Shown here: positions 27,338 through 36,013 of the stretch, piece by piece
Layout: each line of letters opens with the position of its first letter
Position numbering within the stretch: the first letter of the stretch is position 1
Assembly (NCBI GenBank): GCA_002746565.1
Contig: PDPI01000022.1
Coordinates: 58,508 to 122,507, forward strand
Length of the DNA: 64,000 nt
Reading direction: 5' to 3'
From: Pseudomonadota bacterium
GTDB lineage: Bacteria > Campylobacterota > Campylobacteria > Campylobacterales > Campylobacteraceae
The notes under the pieces: generated by a model
What the model saw: the letters and a program-made list of their open reading frames with translations, nothing else
What the model was told of the DNA's origin: nothing
The model's database searches: none
Position numbers and translations under genes: made by a program

Positions 27338-27592
27338 ATGAACGCGAGATTGACGCTTTATAGCGAAAGATCTCTCATAGATGAGATAAAAAAAATCGCA
27401 AAAGAAAACAACACCTCTGTTTCAAGGATGGTCAATGAGTTTTTTAAAAAAACCCTAAAAGATAAAAGGAAAGAGAAAAAAGATGGTCGAACTTTGATGG
27501 ATTTGGCTGGTTGCTTGAAAGATGCGAATATTCCTGAGGATATGAGCTATAAAGATATTATGCACCAGCACTGGGAAGAGAAGTATTTATGA
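27338..27592 (+). CDS. Ribbon-helix-helix antitoxin (DUF6364-like)
   Basis: An 84-residue protein beginning MNARLTLYSERSLIDEIKKIA: a short strand followed by a helix and the turn ENNTSVSRMVNEFF, typical of ribbon-helix-helix DNA-binding antitoxins. The C-terminal part (MDLAGCLKDANIPEDMSYKD) would wrap the toxin. Its ATG has AAAGGAG upstream, and its end overlaps the PIN-domain toxin gene by ATGA. Together with the operator in front of it, this is a complete VapBC-like type II toxin-antitoxin operon. Confidence 0.85.
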   Translation: MNARLTLYSERSLIDEIKKIAKENNTSVSRMVNEFFKKTLKDKRKEKKDGRTLMDLAGCLKDANIPEDMSYKDIMHQHWEEKYL

Positions 27593-27996
27593 GAGTTTTA
27601 CTTGATACGAATGTGGTTTTGGATTTATTTTTGCAAAGAGAAGAATTTTTTGCTGAGGTGGAAGCGATCATGAATATGATTGAAGCAGGGAAAATCAAGG
27701 GTTATATATGCGCTAATAGCATGACGACTATTGATTATTTTTTAACAAAAAGTCTTGGCAAGGACGCTAGTTTGTCAAATGTTATGCTACTTTTGGACAA
27801 ATTCCAAATAGCAAGTGTAGATAAAAAAGTTCTCACACAAGCTGTACAAGAATGTGGACGAGATTATGAAGATAGTGTTATATATTCAAGCGCAAAAGAA
27901 GCTAGGGTGGACTTTATCATAACTTGCGATAAAAAGGGCTTCCAAAATTCCCCAATAAAAGTTTTAAGTCCCAAAGAGTTTTTATCTATCATGTAA
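27589..27996 (+). CDS. PIN-domain toxin (VapC-like)
   Basis: Predicted magnesium-dependent ribonuclease of 135 residues. The PIN acidic residues are visible in MRVLLDTNVVLDLF, with ICANSMTTIDYF, DYEDSVIYSSAKE and FIITCDKKGF giving the remaining active-site positions. VapC toxins usually cleave tRNA or rRNA; the target here is unknown. It overlaps the antitoxin stop by four bases. The pair sits between priA and ispG, both housekeeping genes, which suggests acquisition as a cassette. Confidence 0.87.
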   Translation: MRVLLDTNVVLDLFLQREEFFAEVEAIMNMIEAGKIKGYICANSMTTIDYFLTKSLGKDASLSNVMLLLDKFQIASVDKKVLTQAVQECGRDYEDSVIYSSAKEARVDFIITCDKKGFQNSPIKVLSPKEFLSIM

Positions 27997-28008
27997 GCAA
28001 AATTTTGC

Positions 28009-28014
28009 TAAAAT
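28009..28014 (+). promoter_or_regulatory. -10 box immediately before ispG (leaderless candidate)
   Basis: TAAAAT in TTTTGCTAAAATCTCCCTATG. Only six bases separate the box from the ispG ATG at 28021, so transcription would begin at or next to the A of the start codon. No Shine-Dalgarno sequence is visible. The palindrome GCAAAATTTTGC just upstream may end the toxin transcript. Confidence 0.6.
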
Positions 28015-28020
28015 CTCCCT

Positions 28021-29088
28021 ATGATAAAAAGATATAAAACTAAACAAATAAAAGTCGGCGGAGTGCCCATTGGTGGTTTTGCGCCTATTCCTGTGCAGTC
28101 TATGACTTTTTCTAAAACTAGGGATGTTGAAGCAACCTTAGATCAGATAAAGAGGTTGCATTTTGCTGGGTGCGATATAGTTCGTGTGGCTGTACCTGAA
28201 TACGAAGATGCAAGGGCTTTGAGGGCGATAAAGGAGCAAAGTTCACTTCCTATTGTGGCAGATATTCATTTTAATTACCGCCTTGCACTTATGGCGGCTG
28301 AGGTTGTGGATTGTGTGCGGGTAAATCCTGGAAATATTGGCAACAAAAAGCGTATGGGCGAGGTTGTAAAAGCTTGTCAGCAAAGAAATATCCCTATTCG
28401 TATCGGAGTAAATTCTGGCAGTTTGGAAAAAGAATTTGACATCAAATACGGACAAACCCCAAAGGGCATGGTCGAATCAGCCCTTTATAATATAAAATAC
28501 CTAGAAGATATGGGATTTACAAATATGAAAATATCCCTAAAAGCCAGCGATGTTGGCAGAACCGTTGAGGCGTATAGAACACTTCGTCCCTTGGTTGAAT
28601 ATCCTTTTCATTTGGGTGTTACGGAAGCTGGGACCATATTTCATTCAACCATAAAATCCTCCATTGCACTTGGGACGCTCTTGCTTGAGGGAATTGGTGA
28701 TACCATGAGGGTTTCCATAACCGGTGAGCTTGAAGAGGAAGTAAAAGTAGCACGAGGCATCTTAAAAGATAGTGGAGTAGCAAAGGATGGGATCAATATC
28801 ATCTCTTGCCCCACATGCGGTAGATTGCAAGCCGATCTAGTAAAAGCAGTAGCTGAAGTCGAGAAAAAAACCGCCCACATAAAAACACCCCTTAATGTTT
28901 CAGTAATGGGATGTGTGGTTAATGCCCTAGGCGAAGCAAAGGAGGCTGATGTTGCCATTGCTTTTGGAAAGGGTAATGGGCTTGTTATAAAAAAGGGCGA
29001 GATAGTTGCAAAATTGGATGAGAAAAATTTGGTAGATAGATTTTTGCAAGAGGTTGAAATCGCCGCTAAAGAAATGGAGGAGGGTTAA
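28021..29088 (+). CDS. ispG: (E)-4-hydroxy-3-methylbut-2-enyl-diphosphate synthase
   Basis: Iron-sulfur enzyme of the MEP isoprenoid pathway. The 355-residue protein starts [19 protein letters not shown], the normal IspG N-terminus, so the ATG is right. Family phrases [19 protein letters not shown] and SISLK-like [10 protein letters not shown] are present; the cluster cysteines are in SCPTCGRLQ and [10 protein letters not shown]. There is no ribosome-binding site and a -10 box lies just upstream, suggesting a leaderless message. dnaB follows after two bases. Confidence 0.96.
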   Translation: MIKRYKTKQIKVGGVPIGGFAPIPVQSMTFSKTRDVEATLDQIKRLHFAGCDIVRVAVPEYEDARALRAIKEQSSLPIVADIHFNYRLALMAAEVVDCVRVNPGNIGNKKRMGEVVKACQQRNIPIRIGVNSGSLEKEFDIKYGQTPKGMVESALYNIKYLEDMGFTNMKISLKASDVGRTVEAYRTLRPLVEYPFHLGVTEAGTIFHSTIKSSIALGTLLLEGIGDTMRVSITGELEEEVKVARGILKDSGVAKDGINIISCPTCGRLQADLVKAVAEVEKKTAHIKTPLNVSVMGCVVNALGEAKEADVAIAFGKGNGLVIKKGEIVAKLDEKNLVDRFLQEVEIAAKEMEEG

Positions 29089-29090
29089 AA

Positions 29091-30503
29091 ATGGAAACAC
29101 TTCACAATATCAATATGGAACGTTCAGTCCTAAGTTCTATTTTATTTAATCCCGCGCTTTTTGAAGATGTGGCATCTACACTTAAAGTTAATGCCTTTTA
29201 TCTCCCAGCCCATAGGGACATTTACGAAGCTATGGGGTTTTTAGAAAAAAATGACAAACCCATCGATGAGGAATTTTTAAGTAAAAAGCTAAACCAAGAT
29301 AAAAAGTTCAACGAAGAAGCCATGCTTGAGCTCATCTCCACAAGCCCACTTCCAAACATAAAAGCCTATGTGGATGAGTTAAATGAAAAATATGTAAAAA
29401 GGGAGTTTATCAAGTTAAGCTCAGACATAAATGATGTTGCGGTGGAGAAGGATTTGCCCGTAAAAGAAGTTGTAGATCTAGTTCAACAAAAACTTTTTGC
29501 TATAACCCAAGAGAGTAGTGAAAGGGAATTTAGGGATTCGCCCGAGATGACTGAGGCTACCTTAGATCATATAAAACTTATGAAAGAAAGGGGAAATGAG
29601 GGGGTTGTGGGCTTAAACACTGGTTATAGGGATCTAAATAAGCTTACCACAGGTTTTGGGGATGGGGATTTGGTCATAATCGCAGCTAGACCTGCCATGG
29701 GAAAGACCTCTTTTTGCTTAAATATAGCCCAAAAAGCCCTTGATGAGGATAAGGGTGTGGCGATATTTTCTTTGGAAATGCCAGCGGAGCAGTTGATGCT
29801 TAGGATGCTTAGTTCTAAAACTTCCATACCTTTGCAAAAACTAAAGGTTGGAAATTTGAATGATGATGGGTGGAGCAGACTTAGCGACGCGTGTGAGCAA
29901 ATGAGCAATAAAAAGCTTTTTGTTGATGATAATGGAAATGTGGATATCCACCATGTGAGGGCAAAGTTAAGAAAACTTAAAATGCAACATCCAGAAGTTG
30001 CGGTTTGCATTATTGATTATCTTCAACTTATGACTTCGGCTGGAAATAAGGATAGACACCTTGAAGTAAGCGATATAAGCAGGGGTTTAAAACTTTTAGC
30101 CAGAGAGCTTGAAATGCCCATAATCGCCCTTTCCCAGCTAAATCGTTCTTTGGAAAGCAGGGGAGATAAACGTCCAATGCTTAGCGATCTAAGAGAATCT
30201 GGATCTATCGAACAAGATGCGGATATGATCATCTTTGTTTACAGGGATGATGTTTATCGCATAAGAGAAGAAAAGGAAAAAGAACAGCAGGCAAGATTAA
30301 AGGGTGAAAAATATGAGAGTAATTTTTTTGAAAAACCTGAAGAAGATGCGGAGATAATCGTGGGCAAAAACCGGAATGGTCCTGTGGGGGTTGCCCAGCT
30401 TGTTTTCCATAAAGCCTATACTAGATTTGTGGATAAAAGTTCTGAACCTACCGAGGTTTATTTTCAAGATAAGGGTGGCGAGGAGAAAAAAATAAAGGTT
30501 TGA
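29091..30503 (+). CDS. dnaB: Replicative DNA helicase
   Basis: Hexameric helicase at the replication fork. The 470-residue protein has the N-terminal dimer domain (MERSVLSSILFNP), Walker A AARPAMGKTSFCLNIA near residue 202, CIIDYLQLMTSA (Walker B) and the arginine-finger region IVGKNRNGPVG. No intein is present. ATG lies two bases after ispG with GGAGGAGGG upstream, one of the strongest ribosome-binding sites in the window. Confidence 0.97.
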   Translation: METLHNINMERSVLSSILFNPALFEDVASTLKVNAFYLPAHRDIYEAMGFLEKNDKPIDEEFLSKKLNQDKKFNEEAMLELISTSPLPNIKAYVDELNEKYVKREFIKLSSDINDVAVEKDLPVKEVVDLVQQKLFAITQESSEREFRDSPEMTEATLDHIKLMKERGNEGVVGLNTGYRDLNKLTTGFGDGDLVIIAARPAMGKTSFCLNIAQKALDEDKGVAIFSLEMPAEQLMLRMLSSKTSIPLQKLKVGNLNDDGWSRLSDACEQMSNKKLFVDDNGNVDIHHVRAKLRKLKMQHPEVAVCIIDYLQLMTSAGNKDRHLEVSDISRGLKLLARELEMPIIALSQLNRSLESRGDKRPMLSDLRESGSIEQDADMIIFVYRDDVYRIREEKEKEQQARLKGEKYESNFFEKPEEDAEIIVGKNRNGPVGVAQLVFHKAYTRFVDKSSEPTEVYFQDKGGEEKKIKV

Positions 30504-30506
30504 TTT

Positions 30507-31757
30507 TTGACTTTTGAGAGATTAGAGCTTTTTGACACTAAGGGGCGGGGTTTTCTTGTATTTGGTTTTTTGGCTTTGATCTTTTTCTTGCATGTGGCTT
30601 ATAGGTATTATGATTATAAGCAATTTTTAGCTTTAAAAAATCCTCTTTTTGAGGGCAATGTCTTATTGGCTTACGATAAGGTTAGTAAACGAGGCAAGAC
30701 CTACAAGGTTTTAAAGGTTGCAACTGCCCATGAGAGTATCTACACCATTTCTTGGCAAAGGGATTTTAAGGTAAATTCTGGCGATAGGGTTAGTTTTAAG
30801 ATCATCCAAAAAAATGTTAGCTTTTTGGATTTTTTATCGAAGCGTTTTTATGCTCCTAGTTTTGATTTGCGCGTTTATGAAAATAAATCTTTTCATTTAG
30901 ATCTGAGAAATTTCATAGAAAATCAGCATGAAAATAAACAAATGGCAAGTTTATATAGTGCCTTATTTTTAGCCACACCCATAGATAAAAATCTTCGCCA
31001 AAAGATACAAAACTGGGGAATTTCCCACCTAGTTGCCATTAGTGGATTTCATCTTGGGGTTATTTATGGTGCTTTGTTTTTTATCTTTAAATATCTTTAT
31101 GGATTTTTTCAAAGTAGATTTTTTCCGTATAGGGATTTGAGATTTGATTTGGGAATTTTTATATTTGCTATTTTGGCAATTTATGCTTATATTATCGATT
31201 TTACCCCATCTTTTTTAAGGGCTTATGTTATGGGATTGCTTGGATTTTTTCTTTTTATAAGATATTTTCGCGTGCTTTCTTTTTTAAATTTAGCCCTAAG
31301 TGTGGCATTTTTGATCGCCTTTTTTCCCCATTTAGCTCTTAGCATAGGTTTTTGGTTTTCAGTTTCGGGAGTATTTTATATATTTTTGTATTTACATCAT
31401 TTTGGTTTTCGTTGGTGGGATGGTTTATTTATAAATATTTGGGTATTTTTATGCATGATAATACCGGTTCATTTTTATTTTCCTTATATTTCCTATCAAC
31501 AATTTGGAGCTATAATTTTGAGCCTAATTTTTGTGGTTTTTTACCCATTTGCTTTTTTCTTGCATCTAGTAGGTTTTGGGGATTTATTAGATGTGGGGAT
31601 TATTAAGCTATTAAATATTTCCTTTGAGGGTTCAAACATTCAAACTCCCCTTTGGTTTCTTTGTGTGTATATAATTTTGAGTTTACTTGGTATTTTAAAT
31701 CGCTATCTTGCCCTAGCGGTCGCTAGTTTAGGAATTTTGTATTTTTTCCTCATTTAA
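30507..31757 (+). CDS. comEC: ComEC-type DNA uptake channel protein (short form)
   Basis: Membrane protein needed to pull transforming DNA through the inner membrane. The 416-residue protein has an N-terminal membrane helix, a soluble OB-like part (residues about 45-120) and about eight hydrophobic helices with the family motif WGISHLVAISGFHLGVIYG. It lacks the metallo-beta-lactamase-like domain found in long ComEC proteins, as in Campylobacter homologues. Start is TTG at 30507, four bases after dnaB. Its 3' end overlaps the convergent yihY gene by 30 bases. Confidence 0.9.
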   Translation: MTFERLELFDTKGRGFLVFGFLALIFFLHVAYRYYDYKQFLALKNPLFEGNVLLAYDKVSKRGKTYKVLKVATAHESIYTISWQRDFKVNSGDRVSFKIIQKNVSFLDFLSKRFYAPSFDLRVYENKSFHLDLRNFIENQHENKQMASLYSALFLATPIDKNLRQKIQNWGISHLVAISGFHLGVIYGALFFIFKYLYGFFQSRFFPYRDLRFDLGIFIFAILAIYAYIIDFTPSFLRAYVMGLLGFFLFIRYFRVLSFLNLALSVAFLIAFFPHLALSIGFWFSVSGVFYIFLYLHHFGFRWWDGLFINIWVFLCMIIPVHFYFPYISYQQFGAIILSLIFVVFYPFAFFLHLVGFGDLLDVGIIKLLNISFEGSNIQTPLWFLCVYIILSLLGILNRYLALAVASLGILYFFLI

Positions 31758-32522
31758 AAAAGCACAAAGTTTTACCCCGTATAAAAATATAATCCACGAT
31801 ACATAGATCCAAATAAGAAAGAAAATTGCTATGCTAAAAGAGCCGTAAATGCTCATGTAAGTTTTGTTGTAAACCACATAATAAACAAATAAACTCTTAC
31901 AAGTGTACCAAACTAACGAGGTCACAAAAGAAGCGATACCAACTTTTTTTGGAGACAAGGAAACACTAGCGGATATCATGTAGGTTGCAAAAAATAAACC
32001 CCAGATAATGAGATACGGAACTATGGCTAAAAAGTTTATCCAGCTTGTGTATTCAAAGCTATTTAACAGGTTTTGCAGATAATTTGAAACAAAAAAGGAA
32101 ATTCCAAGTCCCATGGGAGCTAGGGTTATAAGGGTCCAATAGGATGAAAGTCCTTGCCAAAAAGTTCTTGAGGGTGCTTTTAGGATTTTATTTATGGTGT
32201 ATTCGTATTCCATGAAAAACATGGTTGAGGTAAAAAGAACAACTACAAAGCCGAAAATTCCCATGCCAACGGTGTTTTCTAAAAATTTTTCTATGTATGA
32301 ACTAAATGCCTCTTGATTGCTTGGAAGCAGTGAGGAAAAAATAAATTCTTTAATTTTCGTATAATACATATCAAAACTGGGCAATTTTGTAAAAATTGAA
32401 AGGGAAATCAAAAGTATAGGAATGATGGATAAAATTGTATGAAAGCTAAGGCTAGATGCACTTTGCATGAGTTGTTTATCGTTGATTTCTTTTAGTAAAG
32501 ATAGGATTTTTTTTGCATTCAT
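31728..32522 (-). CDS. YihY/BrkB-family membrane protein
   Basis: Inner-membrane protein of 264 residues with about six helices; the family was once misnamed ribonuclease BN, and its function remains unproven. Conserved features include MQSASSLSFHTILSIIPILL at the N-terminus and the C-terminal SIAIFFLIWIYVSWIIFLYGV. It overlaps glcD by four bases (ATGA), so it is the last gene of a reverse-strand operon (PgbA-like, GlcD-like, YihY). Confidence 0.9.
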   Translation of the reverse strand: MNAKKILSLLKEINDKQLMQSASSLSFHTILSIIPILLISLSIFTKLPSFDMYYTKIKEFIFSSLLPSNQEAFSSYIEKFLENTVGMGIFGFVVVLFTSTMFFMEYEYTINKILKAPSRTFWQGLSSYWTLITLAPMGLGISFFVSNYLQNLLNSFEYTSWINFLAIVPYLIIWGLFFATYMISASVSLSPKKVGIASFVTSLVWYTCKSLFVYYVVYNKTYMSIYGSFSIAIFFLIWIYVSWIIFLYGVKLCAFLNEEKIQNS

Positions 32523-33904
32523 TTTAGTCCCATTTTAAAAGGATTTAAGATATTTTTTGGATCAAAGGCTCTTTTGATGGAGTTAAAAAGCTCCATTTCA
32601 GCTTGCGAGAAAGCTAGATGCATAAAGGGTGCCTTGCTTAGCCCTATGCCGTGTTCACCGCTTAAAGTTCCGCCAAGTTCAACCGTTGCTTTAAATATTT
32701 CTTCAATGGCTTCATGACCCTTTTTAAGCTCATTCTCATTGCTTCCATCAACCATGACGTTTGTATGCACGTTTCCATCGCCAGTATGCCCAAAGCATGG
32801 GACTTTTACGCCGTATTTTTTTGAAACTTTATCGATTGCTTTTAGCAAATCTGGCAAGGCAGAACGAGGAACTGTGATGTCTTCGTTTAGTTTTTTGCTT
32901 CCATAAATGGTTATAGATTGACTGGCATTTCTTCTTGCAAACCATAGATCAGATCTTTGGTTTTCATCTTTTGCTAGGCGAAAATCATTACATCCATTTT
33001 GCTTAAAGGTTTCTTCTATGATGGTCAGCTGTCCTTCTAGATCGGCTTGCAAATTTCCATCCACATCCACTATCAAAATTGCCCCAGCTTCAACGGGTAA
33101 GTTTTTGTGAAATTTTTCTTCAACAGCCCTAATGGTTAGGTTATCCAAAAACTCCATTGCCACTGGAGTTACGCCCGTTGCAAAGGTTTTATAAACTGCA
33201 TTCATGGCTTCTTGCACACTTGGAAAAACACCCATGGCAGTGCGAGTTAGTTTTGGTTTTGGGATGAGTTTTAGGGTGATTTCAGTAATGCAAGCCAAAG
33301 TTCCCTCACTTGCTATTAAAATCCCAGCGATATTGTAACCAGCCACATCTTTAATAGTTTTTTTACCAGCTCGTATAATGTCTCCATTTGGTAAGACCGC
33401 CCTTAAAGCCATGACATAATCTTTTGTAATGCCATATTTCGCAGCCCTCATGCCCCCAGCATTTTCGCTAACATTTCCACCTAGGGTTGAATAATCCTGA
33501 CTAGCGGGATCAGGGGGATAAAAAAGTCCCACCTCTTCGACTGCTTTTTGTAAGCTCATATTTACAACTCCAGGCTGAACACGAGCGACCATGTTTTGCA
33601 TGTCGATTTCTAGGATTTTATTCATGTGTTTTTCTAAGGCTAAAATAATGCCACCATTTTTTGGTAAAGCCCCACCTGTAAAGCCACTTCCAGCTCCACG
33701 AGGGATGATGATGATTTCATGCTCATTGCAGTATTTTAAAATCTCGCTAACATCTTTTTCATCCCTTGGAAATATAACCCCATCGGGCTCAAAGCGATTT
33801 CTTGTGGCATCGTAAGCATAGGCTATCATGTGGGCTTTATCATCGTAAAAATTTTCCTCGCCCACGAGGCTAGTAAAAAACTTTTTGTGTTTTTTATCTA
33901 TCAT
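32519..33904 (-). CDS. glcD: FAD-linked D-2-hydroxyacid oxidase/dehydrogenase (GlcD-like)
   Basis: Flavoprotein of the GlcD/D-lactate dehydrogenase group, 461 residues. The FAD_binding_4 domain has PRGAGSGFTGGALP and GNVSENAGGMRAAKYG; the C-terminal FAD-oxidase domain has CFGHTGDGNVHTNV and LGGTLSGEHGIGLSK. It oxidises 2-hydroxyacids such as glycolate or D-lactate and feeds electrons to the quinone pool; the exact substrate cannot be read from sequence. No GlcE or GlcF partner is adjacent. It overlaps genes on both sides by ATGA. Confidence 0.92.
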   Translation of the reverse strand: MIDKKHKKFFTSLVGEENFYDDKAHMIAYAYDATRNRFEPDGVIFPRDEKDVSEILKYCNEHEIIIIPRGAGSGFTGGALPKNGGIILALEKHMNKILEIDMQNMVARVQPGVVNMSLQKAVEEVGLFYPPDPASQDYSTLGGNVSENAGGMRAAKYGITKDYVMALRAVLPNGDIIRAGKKTIKDVAGYNIAGILIASEGTLACITEITLKLIPKPKLTRTAMGVFPSVQEAMNAVYKTFATGVTPVAMEFLDNLTIRAVEEKFHKNLPVEAGAILIVDVDGNLQADLEGQLTIIEETFKQNGCNDFRLAKDENQRSDLWFARRNASQSITIYGSKKLNEDITVPRSALPDLLKAIDKVSKKYGVKVPCFGHTGDGNVHTNVMVDGSNENELKKGHEAIEEIFKATVELGGTLSGEHGIGLSKAPFMHLAFSQAEMELFNSIKRAFDPKNILNPFKMGLK

Positions 33905-34623
33905 TTTAAGCCTAAGAGCTTTGAATAAAATTTATTATAATCTTTTATCTTTGAGCCAGTAAATTTCCAAAAAATTGTATCCACCTCTCCTATGCGGTTA
34001 TAAAAGGGGAGTTGGTATTCTTTTATTTCTTCTAGATCGTAAGATTGCAATATCTTTAAGCTTTGGCAATCAACAAAAAATCCTTTTTCATTGAGGGCAA
34101 AAAATACTAACCCAGCGCTATTTTGGCTACACATAACATCAAAATTATACTTACTTGGATTTGGCTTATAATCACTTGCTAGATAAGCTGCCATTAGATC
34201 TGGATGAACCCATTGCATATGGGGAAAATGGCTTGTAACCTTTTTATAGATCCTTTCATTTGGCGCTACTATGAGTGAGCGATTGTATAGATAATTTAAT
34301 ATAACTTCATCGCCCTTTTGCGCGGATATTCCTATCTCTGGAAAGGCGGGTTGTTTTAGCATCTTAAACTTTTCAATCTTCACAAAGGCAAAATCGCCTT
34401 CTTTTTTTGTTACAATCACACTTGCCACTATGGCTGATTTTTCCCCATCAAAACTATGCATGATAATCCCACTTGAGCCTACTTTTATCAGCGGGCTATC
34501 TTCTATGGTTCCTTGGTTTTCTTTAATATCTAGTAGTCTGCCTTGATATATTTCAAAGGGTAGGGTATTTTGTGCGAAAATAAAAACTTGAAGTGTTATG
34601 AAAAGTGTAATAAACCTTAACAT
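33901..34623 (-). CDS. Exported protein of the plasminogen-binding PgbA N-terminal family
   Basis: A 240-residue protein with a cleavable signal peptide (LFITLQVFIFAQ) and a soluble domain rich in beta strands. The phrases YQGRLLDIKENQGTI and GSSGIIMH match, as I recall, the PgbA/PgbB N-terminal family first named from Helicobacter plasminogen binding. The H. pylori proteins have lysine-rich C-terminal extensions responsible for binding; this one does not, so the binding activity should not be assumed. It is first in the operon with glcD and yihY. Confidence 0.75.
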   Translation of the reverse strand: MLRFITLFITLQVFIFAQNTLPFEIYQGRLLDIKENQGTIEDSPLIKVGSSGIIMHSFDGEKSAIVASVIVTKKEGDFAFVKIEKFKMLKQPAFPEIGISAQKGDEVILNYLYNRSLIVAPNERIYKKVTSHFPHMQWVHPDLMAAYLASDYKPNPSKYNFDVMCSQNSAGLVFFALNEKGFFVDCQSLKILQSYDLEEIKEYQLPFYNRIGEVDTIFWKFTGSKIKDYNKFYSKLLGLK

Positions 34624-34747
34624 GTGTTATCCTTTAGTTAATTTTTAAAGGCTATATTATACTAAGTTTCACCACAAAATTTTCTGAGTTTTATGGATTG
34701 TGGGGTAAATTTAGGTTAATTTTTGCAATTTATAAGTAAAAATTTAC

Positions 34748-34753
34748 TATAAT
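34748..34753 (+). promoter_or_regulatory. -10 box of the Csd3-like peptidase gene
   Basis: TATAAT in TTTACTATAATGCGCCCC, 52 bases before the ATG at 34805, in the divergent gap with the PgbA-like gene. Confidence 0.65.
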
Positions 34754-34804
34754 GCGCCCCTAATTGTAGTGTTTTTATCTGCTTTTGCAAGAATAAGGAA
34801 TTTT

Positions 34805-36004
34805 ATGTTTAAAAAAGTTGTATTATTTGTATGTTTATTAACTTATATAAGTGCTGCTTATTTGGAAGAGAGAAGATGGGAAAAGGGTCAAAGTTTTTTA
34901 GCTTTTTTAGAAGCTAATAGTATTCCAACGTCTATTTATTATCAATTAGATAGACAAGATAGGGAATTGACAACAGAAATACGCTCAGATATTTTATATC
35001 AGATTTTAAAAAATGAAAATGGACGTATAGATCAGATCCTAATACCAGTTAGTGAAGAATTACAAATCCATCTCATAAGGGATTCTAAAACGGAGCAATT
35101 TTCTTTTCAAACCACGCCTATTTTATATCAAAACTATTCTTTAAGCGTTGTGGTTGAGATACAAAACAATCCATATCAAGACATCATCAAAGCAACAAAC
35201 AACAAGTCATTGGCAAACGAATTTGTAGCTGCTTATAAAAAGAGTGTAAATTTTAGACATGCAAAAAAGGGTGATAAGCTAGCGATTTTTTATTCCCAAA
35301 AAAAGCGTTTAGGAAAGCGGTTTGGAGATCCCATCATAAAAGCTGCTATGATAGAGATCAATAAGAAAAAACATTATGTATTTTTACACAATGATGGCAG
35401 TTATTTTGATGATAAGGGTAGGCAATTGGAGGGATATTTGCTTACAAATCCCTTGAGGCACTATAAAAGAATATCTTCAAGATTTACAAGAAAGCGTTGG
35501 CATCCGATTTTGAGAAGATATAGGGCTCATCTTGGTATTGATTATGCTGCAAAAAGCGGCACTCACGTAAAATCAGCTGGAAATGGCGTAGTTAGTTTTG
35601 TTGGTAGAAAAGGTGGCTATGGTAAGACCATAGAGATTCGCCATAAAAGTGGATACAAAACCCTATATGCTCACCTAAGGGGATATAAAAAAGGAATAAA
35701 AAGGGGTAAGAGGGTTAAAAAGGGGCAACACATAGGCTATGTGGGAAGCACTGGAAGAAGTACAGGACCCCATTTGCATTTTGGCTTATACAAAAATAAT
35801 CGTGCTATAAATCCAAGCAGGGTTATAAGGGTTGCCAAAAATGTGGTTACAAAAAAGCAAAGAAAAGCATTTAATAAAATGGTGAAAAATTATAAAAAGA
35901 AATTTAAAATTGCACTTGATGAATCAAAAATTCCAGTTAGGGAAAAAGGATTTAACTATATAGTTTTACTTGAGCAGGATAGGTCAAGAACAAGCGCTAA
36001 TTAA
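34805..36004 (+). CDS. Csd3/Pgp3-like periplasmic M23 peptidase
   Basis: Peptidoglycan endopeptidase (and in H. pylori Csd3 also a carboxypeptidase) required for helical shape. The track begins at an upstream GTG; ATG at 34805 has AAGGA in front and gives a clean signal peptide (VVLFVCLLTYISAA). The mature protein has an N-terminal LytM-blocking-type region, then the M23 domain with HLGIDYAAKSGTHV and GPHLHFGLYKNN, and a long Lys/Arg-rich tail. At 399 residues it matches Csd3/HdpA. Context after comEC-yihY-glcD-pgbA-like fits the C. jejuni pgp3 locus as I recall it. Confidence 0.88.
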   Translation: MFKKVVLFVCLLTYISAAYLEERRWEKGQSFLAFLEANSIPTSIYYQLDRQDRELTTEIRSDILYQILKNENGRIDQILIPVSEELQIHLIRDSKTEQFSFQTTPILYQNYSLSVVVEIQNNPYQDIIKATNNKSLANEFVAAYKKSVNFRHAKKGDKLAIFYSQKKRLGKRFGDPIIKAAMIEINKKKHYVFLHNDGSYFDDKGRQLEGYLLTNPLRHYKRISSRFTRKRWHPILRRYRAHLGIDYAAKSGTHVKSAGNGVVSFVGRKGGYGKTIEIRHKSGYKTLYAHLRGYKKGIKRGKRVKKGQHIGYVGSTGRSTGPHLHFGLYKNNRAINPSRVIRVAKNVVTKKQRKAFNKMVKNYKKKFKIALDESKIPVREKGFNYIVLLEQDRSRTSAN

Positions 36005-36013
36005 GGCAAAAGC

